Shown piece by piece: positions 1 through 5,879 of a stretch of DNA of 6,734 bases (position 1 is its first letter; every line of letters begins with the position of its first letter). The DNA is taken from assembly GCA_003553165.1 (NCBI GenBank), contig PUOZ01000152.1, positions 1 through 6,734 of the forward strand. The letters are read 5' to 3'. The DNA comes from Thioalkalivibrio sp. GTDB taxonomy: Bacteria > Pseudomonadota > Gammaproteobacteria > Ectothiorhodospirales > Ectothiorhodospiraceae. The translations under genes and the position numbers were made by a program. The notes under the pieces are model-generated. The model worked only from the letters and a program-made list of their open reading frames with translations. It did no database searches and was not told the DNA's origin.

Positions 1-2
1 CC

Positions 3-143
3 GCGGAGCCCGACGTCATCGTCAGCCCGAACGTCGGCTGCAGCGTGCATCTGCGCGCCCTGCGGCAGCTTGGCGGTACCGGACCCCGCATCGTCTCTCC
101 AGCCCGGTTCCTGCGCGAACGCCTGGCCTCCCCCGAACCGTAG
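3..143 (+). CDS. C-terminal fragment of a probable Fe-S (CCG-domain) protein, GlcF-like
   Basis: This is the 3' end of a gene entering from the left edge: 46 sense codons, then TAG at 141-143. The residues PDVIVSPNVGCSVHLRAL resemble the end of the second cysteine-rich CCG domain in glycolate oxidase iron-sulfur subunits (GlcF) and related heterodisulfide-reductase-like proteins, where a P-x-x-I-x-S-x-N-x-GC-x-x-HL pattern is followed by a short helical tail (here ARFLRERLASPEP). In GlcF the protein carries electrons from the flavin subunits of glycolate oxidation. Only about 46 residues are visible, so the family is a reasonable guess and the substrate is unknown. The stop codon lies inside the left arm of the inverted repeat at 138-217. 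Confidence 0.6.
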   Translation, partial: AEPDVIVSPNVGCSVHLRALRQLGGTGPRIVSPARFLRERLASPEP

Positions 144-217
144 GAGACGCCCGCTCGCGCTGCCGTTGTACCCCTTGCCCGGCAGCTGCTGATCGCGGCC
201 GGAGGCCGCTCCTACGG
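138..217. repeat. REP/REPIN-like inverted repeat with GTAG heads
   Basis: CCGTAGGAG at 138-146 is repeated in perfect inverted form as CTCCTACGG at 209-217. The right-hand copy, read on the minus strand, is GTAGGAG followed by a 6-bp palindrome (GCGGCC-TCC-GGCCGC, 195-209) and then GATC. A GTAG-type head followed by a small GC-rich hairpin is typical of dispersed REP elements of gammaproteobacteria such as Pseudomonas and Xanthomonas. Two heads pointing inward would make a REPIN. The left half has a much weaker palindrome, so it may be a decayed copy. The element overlaps the stop codon of the upstream gene and fills most of the gap before coq7. Confidence 0.55.
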
Positions 218-220
218 GGC

Positions 221-250
221 TTGTAAGGATGGCCTTGGCTGGCCTAGCAT
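221..250 (+). promoter_or_regulatory. Weak candidate promoter for coq7
   Basis: TTGTAA (221-226) and TAGCAT (245-250) are separated by 18 bp; each matches the sigma70 consensus at four of six positions. The expected start of transcription would fall at or very near the coq7 ATG at 257, giving a leaderless or almost leaderless message. This agrees with the lack of a clear Shine-Dalgarno sequence just before that ATG. The match is weak and could be chance. Confidence 0.2.
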
Positions 251-256
251 CTGGCG

Positions 257-898
257 ATGCGCAATCTCTCTTTTGTCGATGAACTGTTAAGCCAGGCGGA
301 TGCCTTCTTGAAGGTCTTCTCCGGGCATGCCCGCGCCACGGGGCGCCCATCGCCTGGGCAGGGGCTCCCCGAGCCCTTCCTGGAGGCCGAAGAGCGCCGC
401 CTGGTCGGACGGCTGATGCGCGTCAACCATGCCGGAGAAATCGCCGCCCAGGGGCTTTACCAAGGCCAGATGCTCACCTCGCGCCGGCCCGAGGTGCGGG
501 CGCGCCTGGACCAGTCCGCGCGCGAGGAAGGGGACCACCTGCACTGGTGCGCCGACCGGGCAAAGGAGATGGGCACGCAGACCAGCCTGCTGAACCCGCT
601 GTGGTATCTCGGCTCACTGGCCATGGGCGCGGCGGCGGGCCTCGCCGGCGACCGCTACAGCCTCGGTTTCGTCGACGAGACCGAGCGTCAGGTCGAACAG
701 CACCTTGACGAACACCTCCAGCAACTGCCGCCGGAAGACAACGTGTCGGCGGCGATCCTGCTGCAGATGAAACTGGAGGAAGTCGAGCACGGCGCAGCGG
801 CGATGGATCTGGGTGGGCAACCGGTGCCCTGGCCCATCCGCAGACTGCTGATGCCGGTGGTCGCCGGGGTGATGACGCGGACGGCCTACTGGATCTGA
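257..898 (+). CDS. coq7: Coq7-type 3-demethoxyubiquinol 3-hydroxylase (di-iron monooxygenase)
   Basis: A 213-residue protein of normal length for bacterial Coq7. It hydroxylates the demethoxyubiquinol intermediate late in ubiquinone (Q8) synthesis, as a peripheral inner-membrane enzyme. Two ferritin-like repeats carry the expected di-iron ligands: Glu61 (in RVNHAGEIAAQGLYQGQ), Glu91 and His94 (EEGDH), Glu143 (DETERQV), and Glu175 and His178 (EEVEH). The segment around 112-137 (NPLWYLGSLAMGAAAGLAGD), hydrophobic and glycine-rich, and the C-terminal helix (TRTAYWI) match the family. The start at 257 gives the usual N-terminus (FVDELLSQADAFLK) and no better upstream start exists, although no clear ribosome-binding site precedes it. 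It converges with speD across a 52-bp gap. In Pseudomonas coq7 is also next to speD, which supports the assignment. Confidence 0.93.
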   Translation: MRNLSFVDELLSQADAFLKVFSGHARATGRPSPGQGLPEPFLEAEERRLVGRLMRVNHAGEIAAQGLYQGQMLTSRRPEVRARLDQSAREEGDHLHWCADRAKEMGTQTSLLNPLWYLGSLAMGAAAGLAGDRYSLGFVDETERQVEQHLDEHLQQLPPEDNVSAAILLQMKLEEVEHGAAAMDLGGQPVPWPIRRLLMPVVAGVMTRTAYWI

Positions 899-911
899 TG
901 CTCTGCCTCGT

Positions 912-936
912 GGGCCGCGCAGGCAGGTTCCGGCCC
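912..936. other. Possible hairpin between convergent coq7 and speD
   Basis: GGGCCG (912-917) and CGGCCC (931-936) can form a 6-bp stem with a 13-nt loop in the 52-bp gap between two convergent genes. There is no T-run on either side, so it is not a canonical intrinsic terminator; it may help end transcription from both directions. Confidence 0.25.
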
Positions 937-950
937 TCCAACGCCTCTGT

Positions 951-1763
951 TCAGGTGGCGCGGCTCATGTTCTTGCCGTAGAAGATCTCCATCATCTCGC
1001 GCTTCAGCAGCTTGGAGATGCGCGCCGCCTCGCGCGCGGGATAGTCCTCCTTGCCCAAGCCGAACATGTAGTTGTCCAGGTCGAATTCCTTCAGCACCAT
1101 CTTGGTGTGGAACAGGTACTCCTGGTACACGTTCACATCCACCATCTGGTACTTGTCCTTGGTGTCGCGCGACAGGAACTCCTGGATCGAGTTGATCTTG
1201 TGGTCGATGAAGTGCTTCTTGCCGCGGATGTCGCGCGTGAACCCGCGCACCCGGTAGTCCATGATCACGATGTCGGACTCGAAGCTGTGGATCAGATAGT
1301 TCAGGGCCCGCAGCGGCGAGATGCGTCCGCAGGTGGAGACGTCGATGTCGGCGCGGAAGGTGGCGATGCCGCCTTCCGGATGCGATTCGGGGTAGGTGTG
1401 GACCGTGATGTGGCTCTTGTCCAGGTGCGCGAGTACCGTCTCGGGCAAGGGTCCCGGCCCCTCGGTGAAGCCGATTTTCTCGGTGGCGACCGGTTCCTCG
1501 GAGATCAGCATGGTCACCGAGGCACCCTGGGGATCGTAGTCCTGGCGCGAGATATCGAGGACGTTCGCCCCGATCAGATGGGCCACATCGGTCAGGATCT
1601 GCGTCAGGCGCGCGGCGTTGTAGGCCTCGTCGATATACGCGATGTACTCGTCACGATGGCGGTGTCCCGCGGCATAGCAGATGTCGTAGATATTGAAACT
1701 CAGGCTCTTGGTCAGGTTGTTAAACCCGTGGAGCTTGATACGCTTGTCGTGGCGAGCCAGCAT
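951..1763 (-). CDS. speD: S-adenosylmethionine decarboxylase proenzyme (E. coli type)
   Basis: A 270-residue protein close to the 264 residues of E. coli SpeD. It decarboxylates S-adenosylmethionine to supply the aminopropyl donor for spermidine synthesis. It is made as a proenzyme that cuts itself between Lys116 and Ser117 ([18 protein letters not shown]), turning Ser117 into the pyruvoyl cofactor. Cys145 ([17 protein letters not shown]) lies 28 residues further on, the same spacing as Ser112-Cys140 in E. coli. The N-terminus [22 protein letters not shown] is nearly identical to the family. I chose the ATG at 1763-1761 because GGAGGA lies 8 nt upstream; a TTG at 1784 would add seven residues (MGLEEQA) that merely translate the ribosome-binding site. 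No speE is visible. It follows the OsmC-like gene by 67 bp and has its own promoter in that gap. Confidence 0.96.
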   Translation of the reverse strand: MLARHDKRIKLHGFNNLTKSLSFNIYDICYAAGHRHRDEYIAYIDEAYNAARLTQILTDVAHLIGANVLDISRQDYDPQGASVTMLISEEPVATEKIGFTEGPGPLPETVLAHLDKSHITVHTYPESHPEGGIATFRADIDVSTCGRISPLRALNYLIHSFESDIVIMDYRVRGFTRDIRGKKHFIDHKINSIQEFLSRDTKDKYQMVDVNVYQEYLFHTKMVLKEFDLDNYMFGLGKEDYPAREAARISKLLKREMMEIFYGKNMSRAT

Positions 1764-1798
1764 GGCCTGTTCCTCCAGCCCCAACCAAAGAGCGGCGA

Positions 1799-1826
1799 AT
1801 TTTAGACCCCTGATTCAGTGTGTCAA
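1799..1826 (-). promoter_or_regulatory. Predicted sigma70 promoter of speD
   Basis: On the minus strand TTGACA (1826-1821, a perfect -35) is followed after 16 bp by TAAAAT (1804-1799, five of six matches to the -10). The expected start is near 1792, leaving a leader of about 30 nt that contains the GGAGGA ribosome-binding site. The promoter is placed right after the OsmC-like stop codon, so speD can be expressed independently of the trp genes. A TTGAC-N8-TCAGG dyad (1826-1809) overlaps the -35 and matches the arrangement at the Rrf2-gene promoter. Confidence 0.7.
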
Positions 1827-1830
1827 CGCT

Positions 1831-2286
1831 TCAGTCCTCGGCAGGCGCCGGGCCCTCCTGCCGGGGGGCCGGACCCTCGATGATGGTGAAGTCGTGCGAC
1901 ATCTTCGCAGAGGCTCCCAGCATGATGGAGGCCGAGCAGTAGCGGGTGGCCGACAGCTCCACCGCGCGGGCCACATGCTTCTCCGACAGCCCGTCGCCGT
2001 AGACCCGGAAATGCACCGCGATCTCGGTGAAGACCTTGGGCACCTTCTCCGAGCGCTGGGCCTCGACGATGACCTCGCAATCGAGCACCGGCTGCCGCGC
2101 CTTCTTCAGGATCGCGATCACATCGAAGCTGGTGCAGCCCCCGAGTCCCAGCAGCAGCATCTCCATCGGCCGCGCCCCAAGGTTGCGCCCGCCGAATTCC
2201 GGGGCGCCATCCATCACCACCGCATGCCCGGTGCCGGTCTCGCCCACGAAGGCCATGCCGTCCAGCCATTTCACCCGTACCCGCAT
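1831..2286 (-). CDS. OsmC family protein, YhfA-like
   Basis: A 151-residue protein that resembles E. coli YhfA through most of its length: RVKWLDGMAFVGE at the N-terminus, PMEMLLLGLGGCTSFDV around residues 40-55, and RYCSASIML at 116-123. The two cysteines, Cys51 and Cys117, are at the places used by OsmC/Ohr peroxidases to reduce organic hydroperoxides as a dimer. YhfA itself has no firmly established substrate, so peroxidase activity is an inference. The tail after about residue 137 (EGPAPRQEGPAPAED) is proline-rich and looks disordered. The ATG is preceded by GAGGAGCAGGAACCG, giving good ribosome-binding options. In E. coli this gene neighbours crp and in Pseudomonas it sits between vfr and speD; here it lies directly between trpC and speD. 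Confidence 0.9.
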   Translation of the reverse strand: MRVRVKWLDGMAFVGETGTGHAVVMDGAPEFGGRNLGARPMEMLLLGLGGCTSFDVIAILKKARQPVLDCEVIVEAQRSEKVPKVFTEIAVHFRVYGDGLSEKHVARAVELSATRYCSASIMLGASAKMSHDFTIIEGPAPRQEGPAPAED

Positions 2287-2309
2287 CGGTTCCTGCTCCT
2301 CGTGTCGGC

Positions 2310-2327
2310 GGCCCGATCCAACGGGCC
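2310..2327. other. Hairpin in the trpC-OsmC gene gap
   Basis: GGCCCG (2310-2315) and CGGGCC (2322-2327) form a perfect 6-bp stem with a 6-nt loop. For leftward transcription the T-run (the AAAAA at 2332-2336 read on the minus strand) comes before the stem rather than after it, and for rightward transcription the run after the stem is A, not T. It is therefore not a standard intrinsic terminator. It may be a structured leader for the OsmC-like gene or a relic of the gene missing from this site. Confidence 0.35.
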
Positions 2328-2355
2328 ACGGAAAAATCGTCGCTTGCGGCGGAGT

Positions 2356-3177
2356 TCAGCCGAACAGCCGCTCCAGGGCGGCACCCGGATCGTCGGCGCG
2401 CATGAAGGCCTCGCCGACCAGGAAGGCGTGGATGTCGGCCGTGCGCATTCGTGCCACGTCGGCCGCCTCCCGGATCCCGCTCTCGGTCACCAGCAGGACC
2501 TCGGGGGGCACCGCAGCGCGCAGCTCGAGGGTGGTTTCCAGCCGGGTCTCGAAGCTGCGCAGGTTGCGGTTGTTGATCCCGACCAGGTCCGCCCCCAGGC
2601 GCAGCGCGCGCTCGAGTTCGTCCCGGTCATGAACCTCCACCAGCGCGTCCATGCCGAGCTCGCCCGCAAGCCGGTACAAATCACCCAGACTGGCGTCGTC
2701 CAGCGCAGAAACGATCAGCAGGATGCAGTCCGCGCCCAGTGCGCGGGCCTCCTGAACCTGGTAGGGGTCGATCACGAAGTCCTTGCGCAGCACCGGCAGC
2801 CCGCACGCGGCGCGCGCCTGCTGCAGGTAGGCGTCGGCGCCCTGGAAGAAGTCGACGTCGGTCAGCACCGACAGGCAAGCCGCGCCGTGCTCCGCATAGC
2901 TGCGCGCGATGCCTGCCGGGTCGAAGTCCTCGCGCAGGAGTCCCTTGCTGGGACTGGCCTTCTTGATCTCGGCGATCACGGCCGGCCGCCCGGCATCGAT
3001 GCGCGCGCGCAGGGCCGCGCGGAATCCGCGCGGGGGCTCCGCCACCGCCGCCAGGGCCGTCAGGTCGGACAGGGACAGGACGTCGACCCGCGCCAGGACC
3101 TCCTCACGCTTGCGCGTCAGGATGCGCTGCAGGACGTCCGGAACCGCCGCGCCCCCCGGCCGGCTCACGGCTTCCAT
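2356..3177 (-). CDS. trpC: Indole-3-glycerol-phosphate synthase
   Basis: A 273-residue single-domain (beta/alpha)8 enzyme, not fused to TrpF. It closes the ring of 1-(2-carboxyphenylamino)-1-deoxyribulose 5-phosphate to indole-3-glycerol phosphate with loss of CO2 and water. Key residues are visible: Glu70 and Lys72 ([11 protein letters not shown]), Lys132 (LRKDF), Glu181 (LVEVHD), Asn202 (GINNRNL), and Glu232-Ser233 (TESGI). Its ATG at 3177 overlaps the end of trpD by 13 bp. A GTG at 3168 overlaps the trpD stop as GTGA and is an equally tidy start, shortening the protein by three residues; neither has a strong ribosome-binding site, as expected for coupled translation. The gene is the last of trpGDC. 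Confidence 0.96.
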   Translation of the reverse strand: MEAVSRPGGAAVPDVLQRILTRKREEVLARVDVLSLSDLTALAAVAEPPRGFRAALRARIDAGRPAVIAEIKKASPSKGLLREDFDPAGIARSYAEHGAACLSVLTDVDFFQGADAYLQQARAACGLPVLRKDFVIDPYQVQEARALGADCILLIVSALDDASLGDLYRLAGELGMDALVEVHDRDELERALRLGADLVGINNRNLRSFETRLETTLELRAAVPPEVLLVTESGIREAADVARMRTADIHAFLVGEAFMRADDPGAALERLFG

Positions 3178-4196
3178 TCCGGCAGCTCGGCGGTGAGTTC
3201 AGCGAGCTGCCGCAGTCGCTCCCCGGCGGCGCCGCTGTCGATCGCCCGGCCGGCCTCGGCAACGCCCTCGGCGTGGCTGGCGGCGCGACCGCTGACGTAG
3301 AGCGCCGCGCCGGCATTCAACAGCACGATGTCGCGGGCCGGCCCGGGCTCGGCGGCGAGCACCGAACGGATCATGGCCGCCGAGGCCTCGATGCCGTCGA
3401 CCCGGATGCTGTCGAGCGGAGCACGCCGCAGGCCCATATCCTCCGGGGTCAGGGTGTACTCGCGGATCGCGCCTTCGCGGAGCTCGGCTACATGGGTCGG
3501 GGCGGAGATGCTGATCTCGTCGAGTCCATCCTCGGCATGGACCACCAGGACATGGCGGCTGCCCAGCTTCTGCAGTGCCTCGGCCAACGGGCGTACCCAC
3601 TGCGCCGCGAAGACCCCGAGCACCTGGTTCGGCGCCCCGGCCGGGTTGGTCAGCGGCCCGAGCACGTTGAAAATGGTGCGGATGCCGAGTTCCCGGCGCG
3701 GGCCGATGGCGTGACGCATCGCGCCGTGATGCGCGGGGGCGAAGAGGAACCCTACGCCGAGTCGGTCGATGCAGGTCGCGACCCCATCGGGCGCGATGCC
3801 GAGACGCACACCCAGGGCCTCGAGCACGTCTGCGCTGCCCGATCGCGACGACACCGAGCGGTTGCCGTGCTTGGCCACGCGCGCGCCGGCGGCCGCCGCG
3901 ACCAGCGCCGAAACCGTCGAGATGTTGAAGGTGCCGGAGGCATCACCGCCGGTGCCGCAGGTGTCCACCAGACCTTCGGTGCCCACGTCGACCCGCGTCG
4001 CCAGTTCCCGCATCACCCGGGCCGCCGCGACGATCTCGTCGGGAGTCTCCCCCTTCATGCGCAGCGCGACCAGCAGGGCCCCGATCTGGGCCGGCGTGTT
4101 CTGACCGGTCATCACCGACTGCATCACCGAGACCATGGCCTCCGGTTCCAGATCCTGCCGCTCGATCAACGCGGCGATCGCTTCCTGTATCGTCAC
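3165..4196 (-). CDS. trpD: Anthranilate phosphoribosyltransferase
   Basis: A 343-residue protein of standard length that transfers phosphoribose from PRPP to anthranilate, the second step of the tryptophan branch. The N-terminal helical part (1-70) contains [20 protein letters not shown]. It is followed by the PRPP-binding DTCGTGGD loop (78-85), the [18 protein letters not shown] segment (109-126), the anthranilate-contacting stretch around Arg167 to Pro185 ([19 protein letters not shown]), and DGLDE (223-227), whose acidic residues bind magnesium. The start is a GTG at 4196-4194 with AAGGGG about 6 nt upstream. No ATG in this frame gives the usual N-terminus. It lies 97 bp after trpG and overlaps trpC by 13 bp. 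Confidence 0.97.
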   Translation of the reverse strand: MTIQEAIAALIERQDLEPEAMVSVMQSVMTGQNTPAQIGALLVALRMKGETPDEIVAAARVMRELATRVDVGTEGLVDTCGTGGDASGTFNISTVSALVAAAAGARVAKHGNRSVSSRSGSADVLEALGVRLGIAPDGVATCIDRLGVGFLFAPAHHGAMRHAIGPRRELGIRTIFNVLGPLTNPAGAPNQVLGVFAAQWVRPLAEALQKLGSRHVLVVHAEDGLDEISISAPTHVAELREGAIREYTLTPEDMGLRRAPLDSIRVDGIEASAAMIRSVLAAEPGPARDIVLLNAGAALYVSGRAASHAEGVAEAGRAIDSGAAGERLRQLAELTAELPEWKP

Positions 4197-4263
4197 CCGG
4201 CACCCCTTGTCTGCGTCGAATTGAAGGATAGGGGCGACAGTCTACCCTCGCTCGCCCGGGCAG

Positions 4264-4283
4264 ACGACCCGTGCACGACCCGT
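4264..4283. repeat. Short direct repeat, 11-bp period
   Basis: ACGACCCGT occurs at 4264-4272 and again at 4275-4283, so the copies are one helical turn apart in the 97-bp trpG-trpD gap. It could be a protein-binding pair or chance in GC-rich DNA. No promoter-like boxes accompany it. Confidence 0.25.
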
Positions 4284-4293
4284 CACCGTGGGT

Positions 4294-4887
4294 TCACGCC
4301 GCGGTCGGCAGACGCTTCAGGAAGTTGTTCAGCAGATCGTGACCGTGCCGGGTCAGGATGGACTCCGGATGGAACTGCACACCCTCGACCGGCAGGCTGC
4401 GGTGGCGCACGCCCATGATCTCGTCCAGCCCGCCCTTCCCGTCGCGGGTCCATGCGGTGACCTCGAGGCAGTCGGGCAGGCTGTCCTGCTCGATCACCAG
4501 CGAGTGGTAGCGGGTGGCCTCGAAGGGGTTGTCGAGTCCCTCGAAAACGCCCTGGCCGGCGTGGTGAATCATGGAGGTCTTGCCGTGCATGATGGCCTTG
4601 GCATGAACCACGCGCCCGCCGAAGGCCTGCCCGATCGCCTGGTGCCCCAGGCAGACACCCAGCAGGGGGATCTCGCCGGCGAAGGCTCGGATCACCTCCA
4701 GCGACACGCCCGCCTCGGTCGGCGTGCAGGGTCCCGGCGAGATCACGATGCCGTCCGGCGCCAGCCGCCGTACGCCCTCGACATCGATCTGATCGTTGCG
4801 GTGTACCGCCACCTCCGCCCCCAGCTCGCCGAAGTATTGGACAAGGTTGAAGGTGAAGGAGTCATAGTTGTCGATCATCAGGATCAT
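4294..4887 (-). CDS. trpG: Anthranilate synthase glutamine amidotransferase component (TrpG/PabA)
   Basis: A 197-residue class I glutamine amidotransferase. It releases ammonia from glutamine for anthranilate synthase (TrpE), and in many bacteria the same protein also serves 4-amino-4-deoxychorismate synthase. The catalytic triad is visible: Cys79 in LLGVCLGHQ, with His173 and Glu175 in VQFHPES. The oxyanion-hole region is [11 protein letters not shown] (50-60). [20 protein letters not shown] is a textbook N-terminus, so I start at the ATG at 4887; an in-frame extension up to 5166 is low-complexity and overlaps the divergent gene. AAGG lies 9 nt upstream. trpE is not in the window, as in organisms where trpE is separate from trpGDC. 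Confidence 0.96.
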   Translation of the reverse strand: MILMIDNYDSFTFNLVQYFGELGAEVAVHRNDQIDVEGVRRLAPDGIVISPGPCTPTEAGVSLEVIRAFAGEIPLLGVCLGHQAIGQAFGGRVVHAKAIMHGKTSMIHHAGQGVFEGLDNPFEATRYHSLVIEQDSLPDCLEVTAWTRDGKGGLDEIMGVRHRSLPVEGVQFHPESILTRHGHDLLNNFLKRLPTAA

Positions 4888-5050
4888 GCGGCGCAACCTT
4901 GTGCTTGGAACCGTCGGGTCGAGAGACAGCGCCTGCCGTCGGCAACTCGGCGAAATCTTCTGCGACTGAGGTGGTCCGAAGGCCGAAGTGAGCGCTGATC
5001 CATGCCTGCTCCCGGCCCGGGAGCGAAACCCGACCGCTGGAGACCCCGTT
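4888..5050. promoter_or_regulatory. Divergent intergenic region between trpG and the phosphatase gene
   Basis: These 163 bp must carry leftward control of trpG and rightward control of the phosphatase gene. I see no convincing -35/-10 pair on either strand. There is also no trp leader peptide: the only short leftward reading frame that opens here contains no tandem tryptophan codons. The most structured piece is the near-perfect palindrome at 5008-5024. Confidence 0.5.
5008..5024. promoter_or_regulatory. Palindrome, possible operator or leader hairpin
   Basis: GCTCCCGG (5008-5015) and CCGGGAGC (5017-5024) are perfect inverted repeats around one central base. The site lies 27-43 bp before the phosphatase ATG and inside the divergent promoter region. 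In RNA it would form a 6-bp stem with a 5-nt loop. Which of these roles it plays, if any, cannot be told from sequence. Confidence 0.35.
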
Positions 5051-5638
5051 ATGTTCTCACGTTTTACCGCTGGATTGCTGACGGCCCTGCTGCTGATGCC
5101 GGCACCCCTGATGGCGGACAACAACGCCGTCCTGATCGAGCAAATGCGCGACGGAGGCCTGGTCATCTACTGGCGTCACGCCCTGACCGACCGCAGCCAG
5201 CGCGACAGTGATCTGTCCGACATGGACCGTTGCGAGACCCAGCGCAACCTGAACAGCCCGGGGCGGCAGCAGGCGCGCGGCGTGGGAGATGCCTTCGAGC
5301 GCCTCGGCATTCCAGTGGGGACCGTGCTCACCAGCGCTTTCTGCCGCAACCGCGATACCGCGGAACTGGCGTTCGGCCGGTACGAGGAGGTCGACGACCT
5401 CTTCAACCTCCCGGCGGTTCGCGATCAGGCCAGGCGCGAATGGCTCGTGACTTCGCTGCGGGAACGGCTGGCGACGCCGCCCGACGATGCCGCGCAGAAC
5501 ACGGTGATCGTGGGCCACAACCTGAACCTGCGCGCTGCCGCCAACGTGTTCATCGACGAGGGCGGAATCGCTGTGTTCGAACCTCTCGGCGGGAACCGCT
5601 TCCGGCATCTCGGAAGCCTGCGCCCCGAGGACCTGTAA
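5051..5638 (+). CDS. Exported histidine phosphatase family protein
   Basis: A 195-residue protein with a likely signal peptide: MFSRF, then a hydrophobic stretch [17 protein letters not shown], with cleavage probably after Ala22. The mature part fits the histidine phosphatase (phosphoglycerate-mutase-like) fold: IYWRHALTD with the expected phospho-accepting His43 and Arg42 (RHA instead of the classic RHG), [16 protein letters not shown] (94-109) containing the second phosphate-binding arginine, and [11 protein letters not shown] with His156. Cys61 and Cys98 are the only cysteines and could form a disulfide in the periplasm. The substrate is unknown. The ATG at 5051 is chosen because TGGAGA lies about 8 nt upstream and a signal peptide follows; an in-frame start at 4988 would bury the signal. 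It is divergent from trpG and probably a single-gene unit. Confidence 0.85.
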   Translation: MFSRFTAGLLTALLLMPAPLMADNNAVLIEQMRDGGLVIYWRHALTDRSQRDSDLSDMDRCETQRNLNSPGRQQARGVGDAFERLGIPVGTVLTSAFCRNRDTAELAFGRYEEVDDLFNLPAVRDQARREWLVTSLRERLATPPDDAAQNTVIVGHNLNLRAAANVFIDEGGIAVFEPLGGNRFRHLGSLRPEDL

Positions 5639-5666
5639 CGGCGGCCAGGCGGGTATTTGCGCCCCG

Positions 5667-5691
5667 GACCGGTCGCGGACACGCGCCGGTC
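5667..5691. other. Hairpin downstream of the phosphatase gene
   Basis: GACCGG-T-CGC (5667-5676) can pair with GCG-CCGGTC (5683-5691), giving nine base pairs with one bulged T and a 6-nt loop. It lies 29 bp after the stop codon with no T-run, so it is at best an mRNA 3'-end structure. Confidence 0.3.
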
Positions 5692-5708
5692 GGATCCGAA
5701 CCGGCCGG

Positions 5709-5729
5709 CGAGCCCGAAGGCCGGGCTCG
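5709..5729 (+). terminator. Possible terminator hairpin after the phosphatase gene
   Basis: CGAGCCCG (5709-5716) and CGGGCTCG (5722-5729) form a perfect 8-bp stem with loop AAGGC. It lies between the phosphatase stop (5638) and the next promoter (from 5819). No U-tract follows, so it is not a standard Rho-independent terminator, but it is the strongest stem in the gap. Confidence 0.35.
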
Positions 5730-5814
5730 GCCCTGCCCATGGGGCCATGCGGAAGCTTCTTTACCCGATCGTTGCGTCAGCCGGCAGAAGGGATCACACA
5801 ATCAAATCGGTCTT

Positions 5815-5839
5815 ATTCTTGACTAATTTGCTCAGGCTT
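5815..5839 (+). promoter_or_regulatory. IscR type-1-like operator candidate
   Basis: The 25 bases here match the E. coli IscR type-1 consensus, as I recall it, at about 20 positions. The core CTTGACTAATTTGCTCAGG (5818-5836) is an imperfect dyad (C-x-TGA ... TCA-x-G). The site covers the -35 box of the Rrf2 gene promoter, a place where repressor binding would block RNA polymerase. Autoregulation is inferred from position and family habit. Confidence 0.5.
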
Positions 5840-5848
5840 TGCTTTAAT
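5819..5848 (+). promoter_or_regulatory. Predicted sigma70 promoter of the Rrf2/IscR-like gene
   Basis: TTGACT (5819-5824) and TTTAAT (5843-5848) each match the consensus at five of six positions, with an 18-bp spacer. A TGC just before the -10 (5840-5842) provides an extended -10 element. The surrounding 60 bp are clearly more AT-rich than the rest of the window. Transcription should begin near 5855, leaving a leader of about 25 nt with AGGAG as ribosome-binding site. Confidence 0.75.
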
Positions 5849-5879
5849 GCAGTCACAGCACAGTTGCAAGGAGTCCGTC

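Noticed and set aside
1764..1784. TTG start for SpeD, seven codons upstream
   Set aside because: The extra codons are the ribosome-binding site itself; the ATG at 1763 has GGAGGA at good spacing and matches SpeD lengths.
1107..1805. Plus-strand open frame (about 232 codons)
   Set aside because: It mirrors speD, whose coding strand is certain from the SpeD motifs.
2310..2327. Intrinsic terminator after trpC
   Set aside because: The T-run precedes the stem in the direction of transcription instead of following it.
1693..3300. Long plus-strand open frame (about 535 codons)
   Set aside because: It runs antisense through the OsmC-like gene and trpC, both of which have clear family motifs. Long antisense frames are expected in DNA this GC-rich, and its translation resembles no family.
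3273..4418. Plus-strand open frame (about 381 codons)
   Set aside because: It is antisense to trpD and the end of trpG; the translation is rich in Arg, Gly, His and Asp with no recognisable domain.
4988..5050. Earlier start for the phosphatase
   Set aside because: It would place 21 polar residues before a clear signal peptide, and the ATG at 5051 has its own ribosome-binding site.
4888..5050. Tryptophan attenuator or leader peptide before trpG
   Set aside because: No leftward short frame with tandem Trp codons, and no terminator with a U-run.
4888..5166. N-terminal extension of TrpG
   Set aside because: It adds 93 arginine- and serine-rich residues that overlap the divergent phosphatase gene; TrpG proteins begin at [14 protein letters not shown].
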